Shown: positions 7,038-16,012 of the stretch, one piece after another
Layout of the letters: each line of letters opens with the position of its first letter
Numbering within the stretch: the first letter of the stretch is position 1
Assembly: GCF_003385235.1 (NCBI RefSeq)
Contig: NZ_PQIA01000059.1
Location: 1 to 54,667 of the forward strand
Length of the DNA: 54,667 nt
Source of the DNA: Amycolatopsis circi
Lineage (GTDB): Bacteria; Actinomycetota; Actinomycetes; Mycobacteriales; Pseudonocardiaceae
Direction of reading: 5' to 3'
Notes under the pieces: model-generated
The model's database searches: none
The model's input: the letters and a program-made list of their open reading frames with translations, nothing else
What the model was told of the DNA's origin: nothing
Translations under genes and position numbers: made by a program

Positions 7038-9362
7038 ATGTCCGGTATGACCACGGAAGCTGCAACGCTCCACCGCTTGGCCGGCGAACTGGACGACCTC
7101 GGCCGCCGCCTGACGCACGTAGGCACCGAACTCCGCGCGGTGCGCCTCCAGCCCGAGCCGGCCGCCGACCGGCCCGACGAGGCATCCGTCCCGGACTCAT
7201 CCGCGGACTCCCAGGCGACGCCGGACGACCGGAGCAGTCAAGCCGAGCCAGCAGCGTCGACCTGGGAGACGTCGCAGACGGCCTACCCACCTGGCGTCGC
7301 TCAGCCCGCCAGCTCTGACCACTCGGCCGCCGCGCAGGGCTCTGCCAATGTGGTGGGCTCTCCCGACGCGCCGGGCCAGCCAGCCGAGGCCGGTCGCCTC
7401 GCCGAGTCAGGCCAGCCTGTCGGATCGGACGAACCTGGCCACCCTGCCGCACAGGGCTATCCGACCGCTCCAGGCCACTCGCCCGCCCCGGGCTACCCAG
7501 CTGCGCAGGGCACGGGTCCGTACCTGTACCCGGCCTACTCGGCCGCGCACGGTGCAGCGTTCCACCCCCACCCGGGCTACCACCCGTACAACCCTTACGC
7601 AGCACCGTATTCCGCCCAATCCATGGCCAGCGCGACCCACCCGTCAACGCCACAAGCCGGGACCGGCCAGTCCGTCGCTGACGATGCCGCAGCCGGACAG
7701 TCCGCCACCGCCCAGCCGGGCCACGGACAACCCGCCGCCGACCAGTTCGCCGCCGGACAGTCAGCCCAAGAACACCCGCAGGCAACTGCCCAACACCCGC
7801 CGTACGGCCAGCCGCCCTTCGCTCAATCGCCTTATGGCCAGCCGCCCTACGCCCCGCCGCGGTACACCCCATCTCCGACGCTCCGTGAGCGGCTCGGCCG
7901 CGAAGGCGCCGGTTCGCGACTGCTGGCGTGGATCGGAGGTGCGGTGACGTTGCTCGGGGTCGTCCTGCTGCTGATTCTGGCCATTCAGCGGGGCTGGCTC
8001 GCTCCGCTGCCGCGGGTGGCGGTCGGCGCTGCGTTCGGTGGGACCCTGGTCGGCGCGGGTGCGTGGCTGCACCGCAAACCGGCTGCGCGCACCGGAGCGT
8101 TCGCCCTTGCCGCCACTGGGATCGCGACGCTCTACCTCGACACCGTTGCTGCCACCTCCTTGTACGATTTCCTGCCGGTTCCCGCCGGGCTCGCGGTCGG
8201 CTTGGCGATCGCGGTGGGCGGGCTTTTGCTTGCGGTCAAATGGGATTCCTCTCTCCTGGCGAATGCCGTGGTGGGAGGTTGCGGAGTGTGCGCGCCCCTG
8301 ATCACTTGGGGCTTCACCTACGAACTCGTGACGTTCCTTCTCATGATCCAGATCGCGACCGTTCCTGTCCAGCTTCGACGGTCATGGTCACCCCTTTCGT
8401 TTACTGCAGCCGTTCCGCCCTTGACAACGGCACTGATCGGTATCGGACTGCACACCATGCCGGTGTGGGCAGTGATTGTCGCCGGCGTCGTCAGCGCGGC
8501 GACTGCACTGATCACGTTGCGGCGCAACGATAACGAGCCCTACGCGCTGGCCGTGCTCGCTGTCGCCCCGCTGCCGATCCTGGTGGCCGCACTGCTTCTG
8601 CACCGGCCGGAATCCGTGCTCCTGGCGGGTGGAACGGCAGTCGTGCTCATCGCGACCTGGACCATCGTGCGGGGGAATTCCGGTACGGTCGCGGGAATCG
8701 CTGGTCTCGTCGCCGGAATGCAAGCGACCGTCACGCAGTTCGACGGCGGAGCGGTCCTCCTTGGCGAAGCGGTCGTGCTCGCCTTCGCGGCGAAGTTCAC
8801 TCGAAACCGGTTCGCGCTAGGCGGTTCTCTTGCCTTCGCGGTGATCGGCGGACTGTTCGCGCTCGGCTCGGAGATCACCCCGGCCTTGCTGCTGCTCCCG
8901 CACTGGCATCCGCGCGATCTTCTCCTTTCCGCACTGGCCACTGCCGCGCTTCTGCTCGCTGCGGCGATCGCGTTGCCGTGGGCGGCAATTCGGCTCAACG
9001 TGGTGAAATCGGCCCGCCTTGCGCCTTGGTTGCCTGCCGGTTTGTGTGCGCTCTACGGCGCCGCTGGGCTGGTGCTGGCCGCGGCTATGCTCGTATCCCC
9101 TGGCCGCGGCGGTTTCCTGGTCGGCCACACCCTCGTCACGGTTTCCTGGACGGTGGTCGCGTTCGTCCTTCTCCTGCGCGGGATCGAGGTGGTCGCGTTG
9201 CGGATCGCCGGGCTGGTGCTGGTGGCCGCCGCAGTGGCGAAGCTCGTGTTGTTCGACCTTTCCGCGCTGGACGGTTTGGCGCGCGTTGGCGCGTTCCTCG
9301 GAGCCGGGGTGATCCTGCTCGTGGCGGGGGCGCGGTACGCCCGGGTCGTCGCGTCGCGCTGA
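7038..9362 (+). CDS. DUF2339 multi-spanning membrane protein with a long Pro/Gln/Ala/Tyr-rich cytosolic arm
   Basis: 774 residues in two parts. Residues 1 to about 40 form a coiled coil (LHRLAGELDDLGRRLTHVGTELRAV). Residues about 40-285 are low complexity, rich in Ala, Gln, Pro, Gly and Tyr, with short repeats such as PYGQPP. From about 295 a chain of about 14 or more hydrophobic helices starts at SRLLAWIGGAVTLLGVVLLLIL and ends in the cytosol at RYARVV. This layout matches DUF2339, of unknown function. ATG 7038 and ATG 7047 are both possible; neither has a clear ribosome site. It is followed by a strong terminator. Confidence 0.85.
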   Translation: MSGMTTEAATLHRLAGELDDLGRRLTHVGTELRAVRLQPEPAADRPDEASVPDSSADSQATPDDRSSQAEPAASTWETSQTAYPPGVAQPASSDHSAAAQGSANVVGSPDAPGQPAEAGRLAESGQPVGSDEPGHPAAQGYPTAPGHSPAPGYPAAQGTGPYLYPAYSAAHGAAFHPHPGYHPYNPYAAPYSAQSMASATHPSTPQAGTGQSVADDAAAGQSATAQPGHGQPAADQFAAGQSAQEHPQATAQHPPYGQPPFAQSPYGQPPYAPPRYTPSPTLRERLGREGAGSRLLAWIGGAVTLLGVVLLLILAIQRGWLAPLPRVAVGAAFGGTLVGAGAWLHRKPAARTGAFALAATGIATLYLDTVAATSLYDFLPVPAGLAVGLAIAVGGLLLAVKWDSSLLANAVVGGCGVCAPLITWGFTYELVTFLLMIQIATVPVQLRRSWSPLSFTAAVPPLTTALIGIGLHTMPVWAVIVAGVVSAATALITLRRNDNEPYALAVLAVAPLPILVAALLLHRPESVLLAGGTAVVLIATWTIVRGNSGTVAGIAGLVAGMQATVTQFDGGAVLLGEAVVLAFAAKFTRNRFALGGSLAFAVIGGLFALGSEITPALLLLPHWHPRDLLLSALATAALLLAAAIALPWAAIRLNVVKSARLAPWLPAGLCALYGAAGLVLAAAMLVSPGRGGFLVGHTLVTVSWTVVAFVLLLRGIEVVALRIAGLVLVAAAVAKLVLFDLSALDGLARVGAFLGAGVILLVAGARYARVVASR

Positions 9363-9374
9363 ACTTGCGAGAAG

Positions 9375-9420
9375 TCCCCCGATCCGGGGAATCGAGAAAT
9401 ATCTCGGATCGGGGGATTTT
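9375..9420 (+). terminator. Rho-independent terminator after the DUF2339 gene
   Basis: TCCCCCGATCCG (9375-9386) pairs perfectly with CGGATCGGGGGA (9405-9416), followed by TTTTCCTTTT. The 18-base loop can itself pair partly (TCGAGAAATATCTCGG). A classical terminator, 12 bp past the stop codon. Confidence 0.85.
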
Positions 9421-9555
9421 CCTTTTGCGGCAACAAAAATTAGTTGTCTGTGCGTCGGTCGGCGGCGGCTCGCGAAGGCCTCGGATCGGGCTGCTGGGAC
9501 GGAACTGTCGGTGGCTCGTGGTTACCTGGGAAACCTACCGAGGAGGTATCCGACC

Positions 9556-10125
9556 ATGACCTACACCCACGACCGGAAACTCGTTGAACGCGCAGGAGAA
9601 TCCGTCGCATGGCTCACCACCGTGACCCCGAGCGGCCGCCCCGCGCCGCGGCCGGTCTGGTTCGTGCTCGACGGCGAAGACATCGTGGTTTTCAGCCGGC
9701 CTGGTACGGCCAAACTCCGGCACCTCGCGGCCAACCCGGAGGTGAGTTTCCACCTGAACAGCGACGAATACGGCGGGAGCATCATCGTCGTCAGCGGCCG
9801 CGCGCACATCGACGAGGCGAAAGCCTCTGAAGCGCCCGGCTATCTAGGGAAGTACCAACGGCATTACGCCGGTATCGGGTTCGCCGATCCGGCCGCGTTC
9901 GACGCCGACTACTCGGTTCGGATCCGGATCGTGCCGGAGAAGTCCTGGGGGGTTCTGAGGGCCGCTCCGGATTCAGAAGCCGACGTCCAGGCAGGCCAGC
10001 CGTCCACCCGCGGTTCCGGCGTGCCCAGGGTTGGTGTGGGTGCGGGTTTCGTGGATCACCACGGACCTCGCCCGTCGTCCGTCGAATGTCCAGTCCACAA
10101 TGGAGGTTGCATGACCGATGCCTGA
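9556..10125 (+). CDS. PPOX-fold protein, probably F420-dependent, with a read-through tail
   Basis: ATG 9556 has GAGGAGG upstream. Residues 1 to about 138 form a split-barrel flavin/F420-binding domain of the pyridoxamine-phosphate-oxidase class: VAWLTTVTPSGRPAPRPVWFV, IVVFSRPGTAKLRHLAANPEVSFHL, VSGRAHID and a closing Trp region near KSWGVLR. Actinobacterial members use F420 and act as reductases of unassigned substrates. Family members normally stop about here. The frame continues for about 50 more residues, 9973-10125, which are the reverse complement of the SOD-like gene, and have no domain character. The original stop may have been lost. Confidence 0.8.
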   Translation: MTYTHDRKLVERAGESVAWLTTVTPSGRPAPRPVWFVLDGEDIVVFSRPGTAKLRHLAANPEVSFHLNSDEYGGSIIVVSGRAHIDEAKASEAPGYLGKYQRHYAGIGFADPAAFDADYSVRIRIVPEKSWGVLRAAPDSEADVQAGQPSTRGSGVPRVGVGAGFVDHHGPRPSSVECPVHNGGCMTDA

Positions 10126-10560
10126 TCGGTCGGTGGTGAAGTCGAGCCAAATCTCGTTGCGGGGGTTGGCGTAGGCCGGATCGACCGAAGGCTTCATCGG
10201 GTCCGGCACGTGCTGGAAGTGTCCGCCCGCGGCGTCACCGGTGGCGCCGCAGGAGTTCACGTGCGCGTGTGCACCGTATTCGTGCTGCGGCAGGAGGCCG
10301 CTGATCACCAGCACGGTCGTGGTGCCGACGCGACTGGCAGAAAGGGCGGAGACGTGCGCCCTGGCTCCGGTCGGTACGAGATCCGGGCGGTAGGTGACGG
10401 CTTGGCTGCCTGGTGCGTATGCCGCGAATGTGCCGTGGGCGGCGGTGAAGTGCAGTGGTGAGACCTTGGTCGGAGCTGCTGCGGCGGAGGTGGCCGAGAG
10501 GCTCGTGACGGAAAGACCGGCGGCGAGGGCCGCGGAAAGGAGCTTAGGGAGGAAACGCAT
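9973..10560 (-). CDS. Secreted Cu/Zn superoxide-dismutase-like protein
   Basis: 195 residues. A Sec signal peptide (MRFLPKLLSAALAAGLSVTSLSATSAAAA) leads to a SodC-like beta-barrel: GAHAHVNSCG (His-x-His copper ligands and the disulfide Cys), AGGHFQHV, DRSGIGH, and the C-terminal SVVIHETRTHTN...GRLACLDV, parallel to the family's VVVHxxxD...GGRLACG. The enzyme class dismutates superoxide outside the membrane. Several loop residues differ from well-studied SodC, and catalytic activity is not assured. Start ATG 10560 has AGAGAAG upstream. Its 3' end overlaps the tail of the PPOX gene by 153 bp in the opposite direction. Confidence 0.75.
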   Translation of the reverse strand: MRFLPKLLSAALAAGLSVTSLSATSAAAAPTKVSPLHFTAAHGTFAAYAPGSQAVTYRPDLVPTGARAHVSALSASRVGTTTVLVISGLLPQHEYGAHAHVNSCGATGDAAGGHFQHVPDPMKPSVDPAYANPRNEIWLDFTTDRSGIGHATSIVDWTFDGRRARSVVIHETRTHTNPGHAGTAGGRLACLDVGF

Positions 10561-11135
10561 GAAACTTCTCTAACCAGTCGGCGCGTGGCATGCCATGTTC
10601 TCCACTCGAACGTGTGGAAGCCGCCCGGATCTCGGGATGGCCTTGCGTGTGTGAGGTGCGTTGGGCCGCCCGATGGCGACGGCGTCGGGATCAGCCAGAT
10701 TCAGGCGTGGGCCAGATTGAGCCGTGGGCGGGAGAGAGCTGCCGGATAGGTCTGAGCGCGGCTCGGACTCAACCGCGGGCGACGTCTCGTCTAGGTGCGA
10801 TTGCTGGGCTGGAGTCGGGCTGGGTCTCGGTGCGGGTCTGTGCGCAAGCGCCGCGTGGGTCGTGTCCGGCTGCAGGGCGTGAGGCCACGGCCGCTGCTCG
10901 TGCGATGCTGGCCGTGGAGCGGCCGCGAGGGTGCTCGTGCTGGTGCGTTTCGAAGCACGCTTCCGCGGATGAGAGCGGGCTTGGCAGGCTGGAGGCGGCT
11001 CGGGCGGCAGCTATGGCGGACGTGGAGGTCGCTCGGCTGGCCTGGGTGAGTTTTCGGGCGTTGACGCGTTGGGTACTTGGCAGCGTGGCAGCGTCGGACT
11101 TGCCCGGCGATGCTCGAGTACTGGTGGAGCCTGAG
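10561..11135. other. Stretch without a gene I can support
   Basis: 575 bp between the SOD-like gene and the DUF6328 start. The plus frame of the DUF6328 gene is open from 10590, but the translation there (Cys- and Trp-rich) does not look like a protein and no good start lies in it. Promoters for both neighbours are probably here; none is clear. Confidence 0.4.
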
Positions 11136-12212
11136 ATGCCTGACGACCCGAAAAGTGCCAGGGGGTTTGACGGCCGTCGCGCGGACGACCACGGACCGGC
11201 GGGTGCCAGCGGGTCAGGTGAGGCCGGTGGGCCGCCGGAGAGTGGCGGACCGGACGACGCCAGCGAGCAGGCCCGCAGGGGCGGGCCGACCGACGCCCGC
11301 AGGCAGGCCAGCAGTGGCGGATCGACCGACGGCGGGCTGGCGGGCGGTGGCGAACCGGCGCGATCCGGTGGATCGGCACAGGCCGGTGGACCGGCGCGAT
11401 CCGGCGAACGGGGACAGGCCGGTGGACCGGTGCAGTCCCGCGAACCGGCGCGGGCCGGCGGATCGGCACAGGCCGGTGGACCGGTGCAATCCGGCGAACC
11501 GGTGCGGGCCGGCGGATCGGCGCAGGTCGCTGGTCCGTCGGAGGACAGCAGGTCGGCTGAGACCGGTGGGTCGACGCGGGCTGCTGGCCCGCCGGAGGTC
11601 GGCGGATCGGCGCGAGGCACCGGATCGTCGGAAGCCAGCGGGTCGGCGTGGGCCACCGGGACGTCGGAGGACAGCGGGTTGGCTGACGTCGGCGGGACGG
11701 CGCAGAGCACCAGGTCGGCAGAAGTCGACGACGACGTCGAGCACACTGGCGAGACGCGGAACCAGATGCTGCAGCGGAACGTCGGCGAGCTGTTGCAGGA
11801 GCTTCGGGTCGCGCAGGCGGGCGTGCAGATCCTCTTCGGCTTCCTGCTGTCGGTGGTCTTCACCGCCCGCTTCCACGATGCCAGCGGGTTCGAGAAGACG
11901 CTGCATCTGCTCGCGGTGCTCCTCACCGTGACGGCAACGGCGTTGCTGATCGCACCTGCGGCATGGCATCGGATGCTGTTCCGAACTGGGCGGCGGGAGC
12001 AGATCCTGCGGGTCGGCAACCGGGTCATGCTGGTTGGCTTCGGGTGCCTTGCCGCGGCGATCACGGTGACCGTGGCACTGATCGCGAAGGTCTCCTTCGG
12101 ACCGGTTGCGATGGGACTCGTCGGCGGGCTGGCGGTGTTGCTGTTCGGGCTGCTGTGGTTTGCGGTGCCGGGCATGCTTGTCGGCGACCAAAGGCGACGC
12201 GACGGTCACTGA
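11136..12212 (+). CDS. DUF6328-like membrane protein with a repetitive disordered N-terminal arm
   Basis: 358 residues from ATG 11136, chosen because GGTGGAG lies six to seven bases before it. Residues 1 to about 205 are Gly/Ser/Ala/Pro/Arg-rich, built of related units such as AGGPVQSGEPVRAGGSAQ (18 residues, 54-bp DNA repeats at about 11380-11525). Residues about 215-358 carry the domain: RNVGELLQELRVAQAGVQILFGFLLSVVF, then three more helices (LLAVLLTVTATALLIAPAAWHRMLF, VMLVGFGCLAAAITVTVAL, MGLVGGLAVLLFGLLWF). The VGELLQELR..QTGVQIL signature fits DUF6328, of unknown function. Family members usually have only a short N-terminal part, so the arm is unusual. The reading frame is open upstream to 10590, so a longer protein cannot be excluded. 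Confidence 0.7.
   Translation: MPDDPKSARGFDGRRADDHGPAGASGSGEAGGPPESGGPDDASEQARRGGPTDARRQASSGGSTDGGLAGGGEPARSGGSAQAGGPARSGERGQAGGPVQSREPARAGGSAQAGGPVQSGEPVRAGGSAQVAGPSEDSRSAETGGSTRAAGPPEVGGSARGTGSSEASGSAWATGTSEDSGLADVGGTAQSTRSAEVDDDVEHTGETRNQMLQRNVGELLQELRVAQAGVQILFGFLLSVVFTARFHDASGFEKTLHLLAVLLTVTATALLIAPAAWHRMLFRTGRREQILRVGNRVMLVGFGCLAAAITVTVALIAKVSFGPVAMGLVGGLAVLLFGLLWFAVPGMLVGDQRRRDGH
11360..11530. repeat. Tandem 54-bp coding repeat inside the DUF6328 gene
   Basis: The DNA around 11416 and 11470 repeats with a 54-bp period (start AGGCCGGTGGACCGGTGCA), preceded by a shorter copy near 11380. It encodes the Gly/Pro/Ala units of the N-terminal arm. The high identity suggests recent expansion. 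Confidence 0.7.
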
Positions 12213-12336
12213 GCGGCGTCGATGCGTGCTGCAGTTTGTCCTGTGCAGGACAGAACGTCGTAAACGCGCAGCTGTTCATCGAGCCGTCGGCAATTGTTGC
12301 CGCTGCGGTTGGGGCTGGCCCCGTAGCTTCCTGCTC

Positions 12337-14166
12337 GTGACTGACTCTTCACGGCGGAACTTCCTGCGCGGTGCCGGAATCCTCGGTGCCGGTGCGGCGG
12401 TGTCCGCGCTTCCCGGCCTGAACGGGATCGCCGCGGCTGATCCCAGCGTCGCTCGTCGGCCGGACGGTGACAGTCCGCGGTTCACGATCGCGGTCATGCC
12501 GGACACCCAGTACCTCTTCGACGAGGACCGGGGCGACTCGACACCGGTGGACGCGTCGTTGTCGTACGTGCTGCGTCACGCACACGACGACAACGTTGTC
12601 TTCCTCGCGCACCTCGGCGACCTCACGCAGAACGGGCAAGCCCGGGAGTTCGCCGGCATCAGCCGGTCGTTCCAGGCGCTCGACCGGTTCCGGTTCCCGT
12701 ACAGCACGCTCGCGGGCAACCACGACATCGACGGTTCCACTGACGACCAACGCGGCCGGACGCCGTACCTCGACGCGTTCGGACCGCAGCGGCAGCGGAA
12801 CTCGCCGACTTTCCGCGGCTCCTCGAAGGACGGCTACAACACGTACCACGTGTTCCGGGCCGCTGGTCGGGAGTGGCTGGTGCTCGCGATGGACTGGCGT
12901 CCGTCGGCGGGCGGGTTCGCGTGGGCGAAGCAGGTTCTCGCCCAGCATCCGCGGATGCCCGCCATCCTGACCATCCACGAGCTGGTCAACTCCGACGAAC
13001 AGGGCAAGGCGTTCCTGTCGGACTTCGGCAAGCAGGTCTGGGACGAGTTCGTCAACGAAAGCGACCAGATCTTCCTGACCCTCAACGGTCACTACTGGCC
13101 GCCGAGCCGTCTGGTGAAGCGAAACGCTGCCGGCCACGACGTGCACCTGCACCTCACGAACTACCAGGACCGCTACTACGGCGGCAGCGGCATGATCCGG
13201 CTGTACCAGTTCGACGTCGCCCGCGGGGTCATCGACGTCCGCACCTTCTCGCCGTGGCTTGACGGCCGTCGCGACCTCACCGAGCTTGAGCGCATCGAAG
13301 CCGAGCGCAGCACCAACGTCGACTACTTCAGCATCGACATCGACTTCGACAAGCGGTTCGCCGGTTTCGCGCCCGTTCCGGTGCCACCGGCCCGGCCGGT
13401 GAAGCCGCAGCTCGTGCCTGGCACCGTCGCCTACTGGCGGTTCGAGGGCGGTCGCGCGGGCGCGCCCGTTCCGGACAACGCGCTGATCAAAGACCTCACC
13501 GGCCGCGGCAACGATTTGCGCCGCATGACCGTGCCGGGCAGCGGGCCTGCCGCGTTGACCTACTCGGCGGATTTCGCGCCCCGCCAACCATCGCGGGCGA
13601 GCCTTCGGTTCGACGGCGCGCGCAACCCTGGGCGCGGCGCTTACCTCCAGACCGTCGACAGCGCACCGATGAACAGCTTGACCTTCCAGCGCGGCTACAC
13701 GGTCGAAGCGTTCGTTCGCCTGCCCGAGGACTTTCGCGACGGCACCCACGGCTGGTGCGGCATCTTCGCGCGCCTCGGCAACGGCGGGGCGGCTGGGAAA
13801 TCCGGCGACGACCCGAACGAATCGGCCGCGACGTTCAGCGTCTCGGACGGCGCGGAGCTGCAGTGGGCCGTGTTCCCGTTGAACCAGAACGGAATCTCGA
13901 CCAACTGGGGCCACGAACTGCCGCTGGCGAAGTGGTGGCACGTCGCGGTCGTCAACGACGGACGGCGCAGCACGCTGTACGTCGACGGCTGCCCGCTGCT
14001 GCGCAATCCCAAGACGCCGGCGATCGGCCTGGCAAATCCGAGTGGCGGCTGGCTGGTCGGCGCGTCGTCGTATCGGGGCAAAGTAGAACGCAGCTTCTAC
14101 GGCGAGATCGGCGAGGCCCGCGTGGTCGACCGGGCGCTGGCCCCGCGGGAATTTCTGCTGGGTTGA
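12337..14166 (+). CDS. Tat-exported metallophosphoesterase with a C-terminal LamG-type domain
   Basis: 609 residues from GTG 12337. The N-terminus is a twin-arginine signal (SSRRNFLRGAGILGAGAAVSALPG). The calcineurin-like phosphoesterase domain covers about 45-370: metal ligands in PDTQYL (D56), LGDLTQNG (94-101), AGNHD (126-130), then a later NGHYW in place of the usual GHxH. After a Pro-rich linker, a concanavalin/LamG-like domain spans about 395-605 (TVAYWRFEGG, YTVEAFVRLPE, WWHVAVVNDGRRSTLYVDG, GEIGEARVVDRAL), probably binding carbohydrate. It probably cleaves a phosphoester or nucleotide outside the cell. A longer open frame from 12106 is a shadow. Confidence 0.87.
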   Translation: MTDSSRRNFLRGAGILGAGAAVSALPGLNGIAAADPSVARRPDGDSPRFTIAVMPDTQYLFDEDRGDSTPVDASLSYVLRHAHDDNVVFLAHLGDLTQNGQAREFAGISRSFQALDRFRFPYSTLAGNHDIDGSTDDQRGRTPYLDAFGPQRQRNSPTFRGSSKDGYNTYHVFRAAGREWLVLAMDWRPSAGGFAWAKQVLAQHPRMPAILTIHELVNSDEQGKAFLSDFGKQVWDEFVNESDQIFLTLNGHYWPPSRLVKRNAAGHDVHLHLTNYQDRYYGGSGMIRLYQFDVARGVIDVRTFSPWLDGRRDLTELERIEAERSTNVDYFSIDIDFDKRFAGFAPVPVPPARPVKPQLVPGTVAYWRFEGGRAGAPVPDNALIKDLTGRGNDLRRMTVPGSGPAALTYSADFAPRQPSRASLRFDGARNPGRGAYLQTVDSAPMNSLTFQRGYTVEAFVRLPEDFRDGTHGWCGIFARLGNGGAAGKSGDDPNESAATFSVSDGAELQWAVFPLNQNGISTNWGHELPLAKWWHVAVVNDGRRSTLYVDGCPLLRNPKTPAIGLANPSGGWLVGASSYRGKVERSFYGEIGEARVVDRALAPREFLLG

Positions 14167-14900
14167 TAAGCGGTCCCGATTGGCTGCTCGGCAATTGCGA
14201 CCGCGAGCGCGGTTCGCGGAAGGCGGGCGCGACCGTGAGGGATTGGCGACTTGTTGGCGGAAGGTCGATACGGAATCCAGGGGCCGCTATTGCGATTGCG
14301 CAGCAGGCAAAATCGACTAGTGCGGCCGTTCGGAGGTATTGGCGTAACTGATGGCTTCGGCCAGTCGGTCTAATCGGCAAGGGACGGTAATAGTCATCCT
14401 GGCAGCAGCTTCGGAGCGACTCGTCCGCGAATTCGGTCCGGATGAGTGCCTTCCGCGGTGATTTTTTCGACGTCAGCACTGTGCCGATGAGCGGGACGGG
14501 CTTGCGCGGTGCTGACGCGTCGGAATTGTGGCGAGCGTTCCCTTGCCGGGGACTGGGGCAGGGAACGTCGGTGTGCGACCGAAGGCGGGTCAGCGGCGAT
14601 GCTGGACCGAGCCTGGGGCTGAGATTCCGGGGCCGGTGCCTTGCTGGAACCGGTGTTTGGGCCGCAGTCCATTGCCTGGCCAGCACTGGTGCCGGTGGCT
14701 CGGCCGGTGCCCGTTGCCGGGACAGCGCCGATGCTGGTGGCTCGGGCTGGTGCCTGTCGCCGGGTCAGCGCCGATGCCGATGGCTGGGGTGGGGCTCGTT
14801 GCCGGGGCCAGCACGGGTGCTGGAACCGGTGGTCGAGCCGGGCCTGTCGCCGGGACCGGCGTCGTGGCCGGAACTGGCTGATCCTGCTTCGCCGCTGGCC

Positions 14901-15140
14901 CAGCGTCGTTGCTGGGACTGGCGACTTAGCCGCTTGGTCAGCGTCATTGCTGGGATTGGCGGCTGAGCCTGGTTTGTCGCCGGTCCAGCGTCGTTGCTGA
15001 AACTGGCGACTTAGCTGCTTGGCTGCTGGTCAGCGTCGTTGCTGGAGCCAGCCGTCAAGACGGAGCCGGGTGTCGCGCCAGCGTCATTGCTGAGAATGGT
15101 GGGCAGGTTGGAAGCCGGTGCTGGCCAGCGCCATTGCTGG
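14901..15140. repeat. Degenerate tandem array with a unit of about 45 bp
   Basis: The core CAGCGTCRTTGCTG, with small changes, starts at about 14901, 14939, 14986, 15031, 15079 and 15126, that is every 38-48 bp. The sequence between cores is only partly similar (GGCGACTTAG occurs after two of them). The degeneracy and lack of unique spacers separate it from a CRISPR. Confidence 0.65.
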
Positions 15141-15782
15141 GCCAGCAGTGGCGCTGGGATCTGCGCCGGAACTGGCGTTGGGACCGGAACCTGCGGTCAG
15201 AACGGACGCGTGGGCCGGAACTCGCTGCCGGAACCCGCGCCCGTGCCGGACTCCCGACGCCGGGACCAGCGCCTGTGCCGGATTCCCGACACCGGGACCA
15301 GCGCTGATGCTCGATCGGAACTCCGAAGCCGGAACCGGGCTTGTACCGGCTCCCGTCTGGTCCAGCCCTGAACTCGGCTGACCCGGCCCGGTGACGACAG
15401 CTGGGATTGGCAGTCCGAGGACCGTGCCAGCTTGAGCTGGCCCGACGGGCAGCCGATCCGCGTCGGGAGCGCCCGCGGAGCCCGGTGGTCCAGTCCAGTC
15501 GAGAACCAGCCGAACCAGCCCGATCCTGTCCGCGGAGCCAAGCCGACCCAACTGGGCACCGTCCCGCTCCGGACCGAAAGCTCCAGCCGCGGGGACCCAA
15601 GCCGACCACGCCAGTCCGGAGAACCGAGGCCGAAAGAGCCAGGCCCGAGAACCCAAGGCGACCACGCCCGTCCGAGAACCGAGCCCGTAAGAGCCAGCCC
15701 AAGATCCCAAACCGTGCGCGCCAGTCCCCGAACCAGAACCGAAAGCTCCAGTCCAGGGACCTGAGCCAAAACACGCCAGCCC

Positions 15783-15860
15783 AAGATCCAAGACCAAAAG
15801 CCCAGCTCAAGATCCAAGACCAAAAGCCCAGCTCAAGGACCCAGCCCAGCTCAAGGGACC
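15783..15860. repeat. 26-bp direct repeat
   Basis: Two exact 26-bp units begin at 15783 and 15809 (each starts AAGATCCAAGACCAAAAGCC), followed by a decayed third copy near 15835. They lie in the repeat-rich region upstream of the Lrp gene's 3' end. Confidence 0.75.
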
Positions 15861-16012
15861 CGGCCAAGCACCCACTCCAGCCACGCCGCGCCGAAACCCA
15901 GCCGACCAGCCGCAGCCGCGTATCTCAGACCGAGCACCCCACCGAGAACCCAGTCCGAGCACGCCAGCCGGTGAGCCCAGCCGTGAAACCGGCCGCGGAC
16001 CGAATCCGTGGA

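Larger units (their letters stand above)
14167..16012. other. 1.85-kb repeat-rich region without a supported gene
   Basis: Open frames exist on both strands but their translations are low-complexity (one is Trp/Leu/Gly-rich, another Pro/Arg/Gln-rich), lack ribosome sites and change character with the DNA repeats. From about 14470 to 15160 the plus strand is rich in GCTGG/CCGGTG words; from about 15540 to 15950 it is rich in CCAGCCC/GAACC words. I see no RNA gene here. It could be a decayed repetitive gene or a non-coding array. Confidence 0.55.

Noticed and set aside
14901..15140. Possible CRISPR array
   Set aside because: Repeats vary in sequence and distance, the intervals are not unique spacers, and no cas gene is near.
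15055..15867. Minus-strand frame of 270 codons
   Set aside because: Trp/Gly/Leu-rich translation that simply follows the DNA repeats; no ribosome site, no domain.
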